DNA from: JBLHKE01 sp047619485
GTDB lineage: Bacteria; Verrucomicrobiota; Verrucomicrobiia; Verrucomicrobiales; DEV007
Length of the DNA stretch: 10,016 bases
Reading direction: 5' to 3'
NCBI GenBank assembly: GCA_047619485.1
Contig: JBLHKE010000253.1
Location: 1-10,016, forward strand
Shown here one piece after another: positions 1 through 7,075 of this stretch (within the stretch, counting starts at the first letter, position 1; every line of letters begins with the position of its first letter). The position numbers and the translations under genes were made by a program. The notes under the pieces are model-generated. The model was not told where the DNA came from and ran no database searches. It saw only the letters and a program-made list of their open reading frames with translations.

Positions 1-1
1 G

Positions 2-334
2 CTAGTACAGTTGGAGTTGAATGGAGGTATCGCAAACGCGCGTGTGCTCGGTCCGAGTTGGACGCAAGCCGAAAAGCTGACGCTCTACGCCAACGGCGTT
101 GCCGTCGAGACACTGGAAATCGCCGAAGCCGATGCAACTAGGCCCGGCCTGAAGTTTGAGCACACCTGGCCGCTGGCGAATTTCTCTGGAAAGACTTTTC
201 TCGTCGCAGTCGCCGAAGGTCCGGGGATCACCGAACCCTTCTGGCCGATGATGCCGCCATACCAAGCAAGCAGCCCGGAGTTTAAGCCATTCGTCATGGG
301 GATCAGCCCGGTGCGGTGGGTCGAGCGGAAGTAA
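2..334 (+). CDS. C-terminal fragment of a CehA/McbA-like (PHP-domain) metallohydrolase
   Basis: The frame is open to the left edge and ends with TAA at 332-334, so only about the last 110 residues are present and no catalytic residues can be checked. The visible part reads as a beta-rich C-terminal domain: 'ELNGGIANARVLGPSW', then 'LTLYANGVAVETLEI', then a closing 'AEGPGITEPFWPMMPPYQ' and 'KPFVMGISPVRWV'. This pattern (an 'ANGV' strand, then 'AEGPG..EPFWP...PYQ', then a short final strand) is one I associate with the C-terminal end of secreted CehA/McbA-family metallohydrolases in Verrucomicrobia and Planctomycetes, whose N-terminal PHP domain binds metals. Product assignment rests on this recognition only. 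The next gene-like sequence lies on the opposite strand, so it is the last gene of its transcript. Confidence 0.6.
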   Translation, partial: LVQLELNGGIANARVLGPSWTQAEKLTLYANGVAVETLEIAEADATRPGLKFEHTWPLANFSGKTFLVAVAEGPGITEPFWPMMPPYQASSPEFKPFVMGISPVRWVERK

Positions 335-420
335 AGGCCTGGCCTACTTCGCAACCTTTGTTTTTCTCAAAAGTTTCCCGTCGGTGGTGTGCTGGCTCAA
401 GGTTCAGGTGTCACCATTGG

Positions 421-463
421 TTTCCCCCAGGGTCAGACCCGTGCTGCCGTGCCTCTGGGGAAA
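421..463. terminator. Stem-loop downstream of the metallohydrolase gene, possible terminator
   Basis: TTTCCCC at 421-427 pairs with GGGGAAA at 457-463, and the stem can be extended imperfectly through 429-431 and 453-456. The loop is about 20 nt. It lies 86 nt after the stop of the plus-strand metallohydrolase and at the 3' edge of the minus-strand metallophosphoesterase remnant, so it could stop transcription from either side. There is no clear T-run after the stem on the plus strand. It may equally be a degraded repeat element. Confidence 0.3.
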
Positions 464-1150
464 TTACCAGACGCCGCTCTTGTGCTCGGGGTTTTCCTGT
501 CGGCCGTAGGATGAAAACACGATGTCGATGCTTGCCTCTTCGATAATCGGATAGAGAAACTCGCGAGAGCCTCCACCGTTCTTGTACTTGAAAAACGGCT
601 GCTTCTTCATGAAGGCGACGCGCCATTTGGCGGGTTGTTGGAGCGTTTTGCTAAGCCAATCCTTGGGGAATTGGGATTCCTGATAGCCCTCTGTGTTAAG
701 ACCGATGAACTGGATATCGCCGACTATGAATGAATGGCAATCCTCGTCGAGATTGTCAGCGAAGGCATTGTCGAACCAGTGACTGAAGGTGCTCCACTTG
801 CGGTTCTCGTGGTTCCCTTTGACTGCATGCCACGGGATGTGACGCATCGATTTGCCGGCGCGCTGGATAAAGAGACGAAACTCGTCGTTGGTCGAATTCT
901 GCACCAAGACACCGCCCACGAGCACAAATTCTGGCTTCAGGGCTAAGGTGGTCGCGAGCCGGTCTCGCTGCTAGCGGATGGCAAAAAAGTGCAGGTCCGT
1001 GACGAAGGCGAATCGGTAGAGTCCGGTAGCTGCATGGGTGTGAAACAGGTATACTTTGCTCACTGCCGCGCCAGTTCTAACGCGATAATAATAGCTCGAA
1101 CCCGGTTTGAAACCCTTGAGCGAAACCTCATGAAGGATGGCTCGCCTATC
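464..1150 (-). pseudogene. Decayed purple-acid-phosphatase-like metallophosphoesterase
   Basis: One minus-strand frame reads as a calcineurin-like phosphoesterase. Upstream is a fibronectin-like strand, 'GFKPGSSYYYRV', then 'FAFVTDLHFF' (metal motif I; DLH at 997-989). An in-frame TAG follows at 973-971. The same frame then continues through 'LKPEFVLVGGVLVQN', the 'KGNHEN' motif III (817-806) and 'GDIQFIGLNTEG'. Damage is multiple. Motif II should read GGD but has valine (910-908, one base change from GAC). The expected histidine near 'FMKKQPFF' is replaced. The C-terminal GHxH-type motif after 'IDIVFSS' is missing, and homology stops shortly before TAA at 466-464. No start codon or signal peptide is recognisable upstream of about 1150, where another remnant begins. 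A working enzyme would be an exported metal-dependent phosphatase; this copy cannot be one. Confidence 0.75.
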
Positions 1151-1169
1151 GGTGGCGCGCCCATCACAG

Positions 1170-1265
1170 TCGGCGGCGGGGATGATCTTCGGAGCCGCCG
1201 GGAAAACCCCGCCGAGCGAAACCTACGGCGCAGCACTCATCGGTTGTGGCGGTCGTGGCCTCCAA
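1170..1265 (+). pseudogene. N-terminal remnant of a second Gfo/Idh/MocA oxidoreductase
   Basis: The plus-strand frame at 1173-1259 reads 'AAGMIFGAAGKTPPSE' followed by 'TYGAALIGCGGRG'. This matches the usual layout of a Tat-exported Gfo/Idh/MocA protein: the end of the export signal, a short linker, then the first Rossmann strand with its GCGGRG dinucleotide-binding turn. Upstream there is no RR motif in this frame, and downstream the similarity is lost within a few codons, before the 3' end of the intact oxidoreductase on the other strand (stop at 1284-1282). It is therefore about 30 codons of a gene not otherwise present here, probably left by a deletion or rearrangement. It could be chance in such a short stretch, but the order of signal end and Rossmann turn argues against that. 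Confidence 0.5.
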
Positions 1266-1281
1266 TGGATCAACTGCCGTC

Positions 1282-2634
1282 CTAAAGACCCAACGAGTAT
1301 CCCTCGCGGTAGTTGCGGCGTACGTAGGCGTTCGCGTCATCATCATTGGTCACCTTCAAGGCGGCGCTGTCCCACATCAGCCTGCGGTCGGGAAAGCGGG
1401 TAGCGAGGTTGCCGATCAGAACCATCTCGGTCAATGGACCGGAGTAGCTGAAATTTGAAGTCGCTGGCTTGCCGCCCTTGCACGCCTGGAGCCAGTCTTG
1501 CTCGTGGCCACCCTCACCCTTCGGCACGCGGCGGAACTTCTTCTCAGGCTTGCCAACCTCGCGCAAGAGTTCTTCTGGGAGCAGGCGTGGGTTCCTGCCG
1601 TAGCAACCGCAGACGAGCTTGCCCTTGTCACCGATGAAAAGCGCGCCGCCATCTGCATCCCCCATCTGGCGGCCCTCGAGTTCGTCCGGCCGCGGCGGCA
1701 TCAAGCCACCGTCCCACCAAGTGAGATTCACTGGTGCCATCTCGCCACGTTTTGGAAATTTGTAGCGTACGATCGAGGAACGCGGGTAACACTCGTTCTT
1801 CGGATCGGTCTTTTTCCAGAACCCTTCCCAGTAGGTCGAGATATTACCCTCGACACTCGTGGGAGCACCAAGGTCCAGCGCCCAGAAGACTGGATCAAGC
1901 ACGTGGCAACCGAGATCGCCGAGGGAACCAGTGCCGAAATCCCACCACGCGCGCCACTTTTGCGGGTGATACTCCGGGTGGAATGAACGCTGGGAAGCTG
2001 GCCCGATCCACTTGTCCCAATCCATGCCCTCCGGCGCTTTCGGAGTGTCGTTCGGACGTGCCACTTCGATTCCCTGCGGCCAGACTGGACGATTTGTCCA
2101 AGCGTGAACTTCGCGCACTTGCCCGATCGCCCCAGCTTGGATCCACTCGGCGATGATACGCGTGCCCTCACCGGAGTGACCCTGGTTGCCCATCTGGGTG
2201 ACGATCTTGTGCTCGCGTGCGGTCTCAGTTAACACCCGCGCTTCGTGCACCGAGTGCGCCAGCGGTTTCTGCACGTAGACGTGCTTGCCAGCGCGCATGC
2301 AGTTCATGGCGATCACCGCATGTGAGTGGTCGGGCGTCGCAATGATGACGGCATCGATATCCTTCTGCTTGTCGAGCATCTCGAGGTAGTCGGTAAAGAC
2401 TTTTGCCTTCGGATGCGCCTTGATCGTCTTCGCTGAAAGTCCTAGATCGAGGTCGCACAGGGCGACGATGTTCTCACTGGCGCACTGCGCGACATTGTGC
2501 GCGCCCATTCCGCCGATACCGATCGCCGCGATGTTGAGTTTCTCATTGGCACCTGCCCCGTGCACGGCAGGTCGGGGGAGAGAAAGAGCCGCTGCTGCTG
2601 CTGCGCCGCGAGTTACAAATTGGCGTCGTTTCAT
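1282..2634 (-). CDS. Tat-exported Gfo/Idh/MocA family oxidoreductase
   Basis: A 450-residue NAD(P)-dependent sugar oxidoreductase. ATG at 2634-2632 is chosen because it places a twin-arginine signal at the N-terminus ('MKRRQFVTRGAAAAAALSLP') behind AAGAAG; the frame is open further upstream, but that would bury the signal and overlap the esterase gene. Residues 35-44 carry the Rossmann turn GIGGMG. Residues 97-130 hold the 'ATPDHSHA' and 'VYVQKPLAHS' elements; K123 is the conserved lysine of the (E/Q)KP motif. 'TQMGNQGHSGEG' (146-157) and 'GSLGDLGCHVLDP' (236-248), with probable catalytic H244, complete the family pattern. It ends in TAG after 'YREGYSLGL', a usual C-terminus. The gene follows the esterase by 22 nt, so the two are probably cotranscribed. 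Members of this family oxidise or reduce hydroxyls of sugars, sugar acids or cyclitols; the substrate here is unknown. Folded export by Tat suggests action outside the cytoplasm with bound cofactor. Confidence 0.93.
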   Translation of the reverse strand: MKRRQFVTRGAAAAAALSLPRPAVHGAGANEKLNIAAIGIGGMGAHNVAQCASENIVALCDLDLGLSAKTIKAHPKAKVFTDYLEMLDKQKDIDAVIIATPDHSHAVIAMNCMRAGKHVYVQKPLAHSVHEARVLTETAREHKIVTQMGNQGHSGEGTRIIAEWIQAGAIGQVREVHAWTNRPVWPQGIEVARPNDTPKAPEGMDWDKWIGPASQRSFHPEYHPQKWRAWWDFGTGSLGDLGCHVLDPVFWALDLGAPTSVEGNISTYWEGFWKKTDPKNECYPRSSIVRYKFPKRGEMAPVNLTWWDGGLMPPRPDELEGRQMGDADGGALFIGDKGKLVCGCYGRNPRLLPEELLREVGKPEKKFRRVPKGEGGHEQDWLQACKGGKPATSNFSYSGPLTEMVLIGNLATRFPDRRLMWDSAALKVTNDDDANAYVRRNYREGYSLGL

Positions 2635-2656
2635 TGTAGTTCTTCTTGTTTGGGAT

Positions 2657-3535
2657 TTAACGTTTGGGATTTTCGCCGAGCAGATACTCGCGCATAAACT
2701 CATCTGCACGCTTTGCAGAGCCAGATTCACCGGCTCCGGAAACGCCGTGATTTCCGCCTTCGACTAGGTGCATCTCGGTCGGCACCTCCGCCGCCTTCAG
2801 TGCTGCCTCCAGCACCTTAGCATGTTCTACCGGTACGATGACATCGGCATCGCCGTGTACGATCAGGAACGGTGGATCGTCACTGGATACAAAGGTCAGC
2901 GGCGAGACGTCCTTTTTCTTCTCGGCTGACATTTCCTCCGCATCAGTTCCCGGCTCGTAGCCGAGAAGCTGCCGGTAAGCCGGGTGCTCGTGCTTGATCT
3001 TGCTGAGCAATCCCCAATCGGTGGGGCCGGCGAACGGAATTGCGAACGACACCCGCGACGACTGTCGCTCGACCGGATCTTTCGACTCGGGCATGGCCTC
3101 ATCGTCTTGCAGAGCGACGTAGGCAGAGAGATGGCCGCCTGCCGAACCTCCGGTCACGCCCATGCGCTTCGGGTCGATGTTCCACTTCTTCGCGTTTTGC
3201 CGAATGAACTGGATCGCCCGGGCACAGTCATCGACCTGCGCCGGGTGCGGGGCGACATCGGTGAAGCGGTATTCGATCGAGACCACTGCGAGCCAGCCCT
3301 CAGCGTGCGCCGTTGCCAAGAACCCGGGAATGTGATTCTTCGAACCGCCGCGCCAACCTCCGCCGTGGATGTGAACCATCACCGGCGCGGGCTTGTCGGT
3401 TTTCGCCGGATAAAAATCCAGCACCTGGCTGGCGTGCTCGCTGTCGTAGGCGATGTCCTTCAGGACTTTTCCCTGACCGAAGCCCGACGCGACAGTGAGC
3501 AGGAGGATGAGAGGGCTGAGGAGACTCAATTTCAC
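2657..3535 (-). CDS. Secreted alpha/beta hydrolase, BD-FAE-like esterase
   Basis: A 292-residue alpha/beta hydrolase of the hormone-sensitive-lipase/BD-FAE type, which typically removes acetyl or feruloyl groups from sugars. It starts at GTG (3535-3533) with GTAGGAT about 8 nt upstream. The first 20 residues ('MKLSLLSPLILLLTVASGFG') form a Sec signal peptide. 'HGGGW' (57-61) is the oxyanion-hole motif, 'GGSAGGH' (129-135) holds the nucleophile S131, 'HGDADVIVP' (227-235) supplies the acid (most likely D231), and 'GGNH' (260-263) gives H263, so the triad is complete. Length is usual for the family. It is the first gene of a two-gene minus-strand operon with the Tat-exported oxidoreductase and is divergent from the large glycosidase. 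A role in de-esterifying a plant or algal polysaccharide fits the neighbours but is inferred. Confidence 0.92.
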   Translation of the reverse strand: MKLSLLSPLILLLTVASGFGQGKVLKDIAYDSEHASQVLDFYPAKTDKPAPVMVHIHGGGWRGGSKNHIPGFLATAHAEGWLAVVSIEYRFTDVAPHPAQVDDCARAIQFIRQNAKKWNIDPKRMGVTGGSAGGHLSAYVALQDDEAMPESKDPVERQSSRVSFAIPFAGPTDWGLLSKIKHEHPAYRQLLGYEPGTDAEEMSAEKKKDVSPLTFVSSDDPPFLIVHGDADVIVPVEHAKVLEAALKAAEVPTEMHLVEGGNHGVSGAGESGSAKRADEFMREYLLGENPKR

Positions 3536-3540
3536 AATAC

Positions 3541-3657
3541 GGATCCTACGGAGTTGGAACCTTCACGGCCACCGTAAAGTTTGGATCGAGCGGGGCCATC
3601 ACACCCGAAGAACGGACCGATTCTGAGATCGAAGGCTTCCAAGTGACGCTTGATTGA
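3541..3657 (+). pseudogene. Possible orphan C-terminal coding tail in the divergent intergenic region
   Basis: In the gap between the divergent esterase and glycosidase genes, one plus-strand frame reads 'YGVGTFTATVKFGSSGAI' then 'TPEERTDSEIEGFQVTLD' and ends in TGA at 3655-3657. The composition (alternating strand residues, then an acidic linker and a final strand) looks like real protein rather than random translation, but there is no start codon and nothing upstream, because the esterase gene runs the other way. I do not recognise the family. It could be the leftover 3' end of a gene once upstream of the glycosidase, or simply a chance open frame in promoter DNA. Confidence 0.3.
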
Positions 3658-3682
3658 TTCGGATTATGAAACTCAGTAGTAG

Positions 3683-6600
3683 ATGCATTCCAGCCTCGCC
3701 CTCTCACTCATCGCCCTCAGCCTCGCGAGCCAGCTGCACGCTCAGGATTCAATCCCGCTGATCAAAGCGAAAGACTCGGAGAAAGTCTGGAGTTTCAACA
3801 ACGGCGCGGAGTTCCCGGGAGCCACCGGATCGCTGGAATCCATCCCCGATGCAGGCAAAAATGGAACTGCCAGTCTCAAGCTGGTCGGTGATTTCACCGG
3901 CGGGGGGGGGTATGTGCAGGCGGGTCGGAACATTCCTGACGTGGACATCCGTGAGCTCTCGATGTGGGTGAAATGCCCGGGCATCGAGAAGTTTACACTG
4001 CGCCTCAACGACTCCAGCGGACAGACGCATCAAATCAATCTAAAGGCGGAAAAGTCTGCCGACTGGCAGCGGATCGATTTGCCTCTCGAGCGATTTTTCG
4101 CGCGCCGGGGTCAGGCAGATGCCGTCACCAGCATCGCCAAGTACGAGTCATGGGGTGGTGCGAAGGATGGTAACTGGCACGGCCCTGCGAAGGCGATCTA
4201 CCTCCTGCTGGGAAATGAAGGCACGAACCAAGTTCGCACCCTCTGGCTGAGCGATGTCACCATTGTTTCAAAACCGAAGCCAGTCGCGGAGATCAAGTCG
4301 TCGGTTCCCATCGGCGCCCTCGAAGACTGGAATTTTTCCAATGGCGCGGAGTTCGCCGGTGCGAAAGGTTCGCTCACTCTGGCACATGGCAAGCATCTCA
4401 AACTGGCGGGCGACTTTACTGGCGGTGGCGCCTACGTGGCAGCCGTCCGCAATCTCGAACGCCTCCAAACCAAGCAGGCACCGCTGTTGAAAATGCGGAC
4501 GAAGACCAGCAACGCCAAATCGGTGAGCCTCCAACTCGTCGATGGCAGCGGTCAGACCCACCAGCAGAAGGGCGTTCTGATCAAGGCAGATGGCGAGTGG
4601 CATGACCTGACGATCCAGCCGGAAAAAATTGTTGGCGGTGAACACTGGGGAGGTGCGAATGATGGCAAATGGCATGGAGGAATCCGCCTGATAGCAATCT
4701 CGGTCACCAGCGGTTCAGGTGTGGCAACGAAACGCCCCGAACTGCTGCTTAGCGACATCCACGCTGAGGTTCTCATGCCGGTTTTTGCACAGAAGGCTGC
4801 AATGCAGGAAGGTTTTGACGACGAGGAGCTCGATGACTGGAAAGTCAGCAAAGGGGTAGAAGTCCAAACGGGAGCACTAGTTCTCAAGAGATCGCTCAAT
4901 GAGATTGCGCAGCATCTTAGCGCTTCCAGTCCCAAGTTTGACGCGACCAGCGGGCAATGGCAGGTCGCCTTAAAATGTCGGGCGGATCTGCATTCCCCGG
5001 ACAACTCTTACAACGCCGTCGTGCAAGTTGAGTGCCTCGATCAGAGTGGCAAGGTGATCGAACGCATCCCGGTCGCAGAAGTCTTCGGCAAACGCGATTG
5101 GAAAGAGGTGGAAAGGTTGGTCGACTTGCCTGAGGGAACGGTTAACGCCAGAGTCCATACGCAGCTCAACAAGAGCTACGGGAAGTTTGAGATCGATGAC
5201 ATCAAAGTGTCCTACCTCGCACCAAAGCTGCGCCGCGACGAGCGAATTTCCCGCCTGCTCTTTTCCACCGCACGGCTCGGCAACCTCCTTTTTCCCGAAG
5301 ATTCCCGCATCGTCGATGTCCGAGTGGAAGCACGCAAAGCACTGCGCGACAACCAACTCGAACTCACCTACGAGGTTCGCGACTACTGGGGCTCCGAGCA
5401 CGTTCTGCCACGCACTACGATCTTGAAATCTGCCGGCAAGCAGGGCGATCAGTTCATCTACGAAGGCCGCATCGATCTAAGCAAGGCACCGCTCGAGATT
5501 GGCCGCTACTACGAGGTCCATGCATCGATTCCAGGCAGCGATGCCCTGACTGAGCCGTTCCGCAATCACACCTCGCTCGCAATTCTCCCCGAAGCCGTCA
5601 CACGCAAATACAAACCGGAGGAGATCCCCTTCACCAGCCGCAACTGGGACAACCGAATCAGCGAATACATCCGGCTCACCGATCGGCTCGGCATCCGCAT
5701 CTGCGGTCTGTGGGGAGGCTGGTCGGACACGGCTCCCTACAAGCCGGACGCTCCCGGACTTAAACTCTGCCGCGAACTCGGCATGGGCTGGCTCAGCAAC
5801 ACACCAATCGCCACCATCGAGCGCGGCGAGAGCAAATACTCCGACGAGGCGTTGCGTCAGGGTGTGCGCAACTTTCTAAAATCGTACGGGGACGAGAGGC
5901 CGCTGATCATCAACCTCGGCAACGAGCCGCACGGCAAAGGCGATGTCGTCCTGCGAAATGTCGCTGCTTACAAAGTCGTCTACGAGGAGATTAAGAAGAT
6001 CGATCCGAGCATTCCGGTCGTCGCCACCTCGGTCGAGCCGAACGAGGAGTATTTTAAAGCTGGCTACGGAAAGTGGTGCGACGCCTATGATTTCCACATC
6101 TACGAAACCGCGCCCAATGTCCGTCGCACGATGGAGGCGTATCGCTCACTGATGAAAAAATATGGCGTCGAGAAACCTCTCTGGTCGACCGAACTCGGCC
6201 TGAACAGCCAGGGGCAACCGCGCCACACCGTGGCGGTGGAGGTATTCAAGAAACTCAGTTCGTTCTTCGCCGCCGGCGGCCAGAACGTCTCATGGTTCGG
6301 CTTGCTCTACCCGGACGCCGAAGGAAAACTACACGGCAGCTCCGGCGATTCCCACAACGTGTTCGACTGCCGCTTCAACCGCTACAGCCCACGCCTCGAC
6401 GCGATCGCCTACTACAACATCGTCAACGCCATCTCGATCAAGAAATTCGTCGAGGAGAAAAGCTACGCAGGGGGCACGAGCGCCCTCCTGTTCAGAGATC
6501 GCGATGACAAATGCCTTCAAGTGGTCTGGAACGAGGAGGTCGAAGAGGATGTGTTTCTCCCGCTGCCCGGAGTTGGCAAAGTCGAAGTCATCCGAATCGA

Positions 6601-6946
6601 TGGCCGCCGGACGAGCCTCGATGCAGCACAGAAAGGAATCTCGCTGCGGATCACCAACGACCCGATGCTCGTGCTCTATGAAGGAAATACGCCGCTGGCT
6701 GCAAAGCTCGGAGCTGCCCAGGCGAAATTGATTTCTCCACCTGCGGAGCTGAAGCGCGGCGAGAAAGTCGATTTTCGCCTGACAGGAAATGCGAATGTGA
6801 TCGCGCCAGCATTCTGGACCGTGCAAAAATCGGGCGAGCGATCTACCCTAACACCACCAAAATCCAGCGCCGTTCGCGAAGCCGAAGTCATCCTCCGGCT
6901 GCCAGTTAAGCGTGGTGAATTGATCTACCGCATTCCAATCAAGTAA
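3683..6946 (+). CDS. Secreted multidomain clan GH-A glycoside hydrolase with duplicated N-terminal domain
   Basis: A 1087-residue exported protein. Residues 1-20 form a signal peptide ending at LHA. Residues 34-193 and 214-361 are tandem copies of one beta-sandwich-like domain, sharing 'GDFTGGG.YV', 'SGQTHQ' and 'WGGA.DG.WHG'. Residues 373-513 look like a third, carbohydrate-binding-like beta domain. A TIM-barrel catalytic region spans roughly 650-920: 'NLGNEPHG' holds the probable acid/base E748, 'FHIYE' (804-808) is the usual GH-A histidine/tyrosine strand, and 'LWSTELGLN' holds the probable nucleophile E837. Beta domains follow to the C-terminus ('CLQVVWNEEVEEDVFLPLPG' onward). The Glu pair and spacing fit a retaining clan GH-A enzyme (GH5/GH39-like), but I cannot assign the family or substrate. 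The start is forced: TAG at 3680-3682 closes the frame immediately upstream and there is no good ribosome site, so the 5' end may be damaged. It is divergent from the esterase operon. Confidence 0.85.
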   Translation: MHSSLALSLIALSLASQLHAQDSIPLIKAKDSEKVWSFNNGAEFPGATGSLESIPDAGKNGTASLKLVGDFTGGGGYVQAGRNIPDVDIRELSMWVKCPGIEKFTLRLNDSSGQTHQINLKAEKSADWQRIDLPLERFFARRGQADAVTSIAKYESWGGAKDGNWHGPAKAIYLLLGNEGTNQVRTLWLSDVTIVSKPKPVAEIKSSVPIGALEDWNFSNGAEFAGAKGSLTLAHGKHLKLAGDFTGGGAYVAAVRNLERLQTKQAPLLKMRTKTSNAKSVSLQLVDGSGQTHQQKGVLIKADGEWHDLTIQPEKIVGGEHWGGANDGKWHGGIRLIAISVTSGSGVATKRPELLLSDIHAEVLMPVFAQKAAMQEGFDDEELDDWKVSKGVEVQTGALVLKRSLNEIAQHLSASSPKFDATSGQWQVALKCRADLHSPDNSYNAVVQVECLDQSGKVIERIPVAEVFGKRDWKEVERLVDLPEGTVNARVHTQLNKSYGKFEIDDIKVSYLAPKLRRDERISRLLFSTARLGNLLFPEDSRIVDVRVEARKALRDNQLELTYEVRDYWGSEHVLPRTTILKSAGKQGDQFIYEGRIDLSKAPLEIGRYYEVHASIPGSDALTEPFRNHTSLAILPEAVTRKYKPEEIPFTSRNWDNRISEYIRLTDRLGIRICGLWGGWSDTAPYKPDAPGLKLCRELGMGWLSNTPIATIERGESKYSDEALRQGVRNFLKSYGDERPLIINLGNEPHGKGDVVLRNVAAYKVVYEEIKKIDPSIPVVATSVEPNEEYFKAGYGKWCDAYDFHIYETAPNVRRTMEAYRSLMKKYGVEKPLWSTELGLNSQGQPRHTVAVEVFKKLSSFFAAGGQNVSWFGLLYPDAEGKLHGSSGDSHNVFDCRFNRYSPRLDAIAYYNIVNAISIKKFVEEKSYAGGTSALLFRDRDDKCLQVVWNEEVEEDVFLPLPGVGKVEVIRIDGRRTSLDAAQKGISLRITNDPMLVLYEGNTPLAAKLGAAQAKLISPPAELKRGEKVDFRLTGNANVIAPAFWTVQKSGERSTLTPPKSSAVREAEVILRLPVKRGELIYRIPIK
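3902..3910 (+). repeat. Run of nine G inside the glycosidase gene
   Basis: Nine consecutive G encode three of the glycines in 'GDFTGGGGYV' (residues 74-76) of the first N-terminal domain. The second copy of the domain has 'GDFTGGGAYV' with ordinary mixed codons, so the run is not needed by the protein. Runs this long are prone to slipped-strand errors in replication and sequencing. The frame is correct at the present length. Confidence 0.9.
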
Positions 6947-6947
6947 C

Positions 6948-7010
6948 CGTAGGATGGGTCTCTGACCCGTCCGTCATCTATTTTCGGATGGGTCGGAGAA
7001 CCATCCTACG
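6948..7010. repeat. REP-like double palindrome after the glycosidase gene
   Basis: Arms of 25 nt at 6948-6972 and 6986-7010 form an inverted repeat around a 13-nt spacer: 22 Watson-Crick pairs, two G-T wobbles and one mismatch. Each arm is also a palindrome on its own (GGATGGGTC-TCT-GACCCGTCC at 6952-6972; GGATGGGTC-GGA-GAACCATCC at 6986-7006). The unit can therefore fold as one long hairpin or two short ones, as in paired REP/BIME elements. It begins two bases after the glycosidase stop codon, in the gap between convergent genes, where such elements commonly sit. It could also stabilise mRNA 3' ends or block read-through, but no T-run follows it. Confidence 0.75.
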
Positions 7011-7011
7011 C

Positions 7012-7045
7012 CGAAAAACGAATAGTGCGTCTGCATAGACGACTA
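7012..7045 (-). terminator. Probable rho-independent terminator of the DUF1080 operon
   Basis: On the minus strand TAGT-CGTCT at 7045-7037 pairs with AGACG-(C)-ACTA at 7032-7023 around a 4-nt loop, giving nine pairs with one bulged base. TTCGTTTTT follows directly (7022-7014). It lies about 30 nt past the stop of the stand-alone DUF1080 gene, the right place to end that transcript. Confidence 0.5.
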
Positions 7046-7075
7046 CGCCGCGCCCCACCAGCCGACAAGTGGGAG

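Noticed and set aside
2635..2730. Upstream start for the oxidoreductase at 2730
   Set aside because: It would overlap the esterase coding sequence and place the twin-arginine signal 32 residues inside the protein.
2984..3577. 197-codon plus-strand open frame
   Set aside because: It is antisense to the esterase, which has a signal peptide and a complete catalytic triad.
3541..3682. Sigma-70-like promoter pairs in the divergent gap (e.g. TTGATT with a downstream TTATGA)
   Set aside because: Spacing and match are too poor to separate from background.
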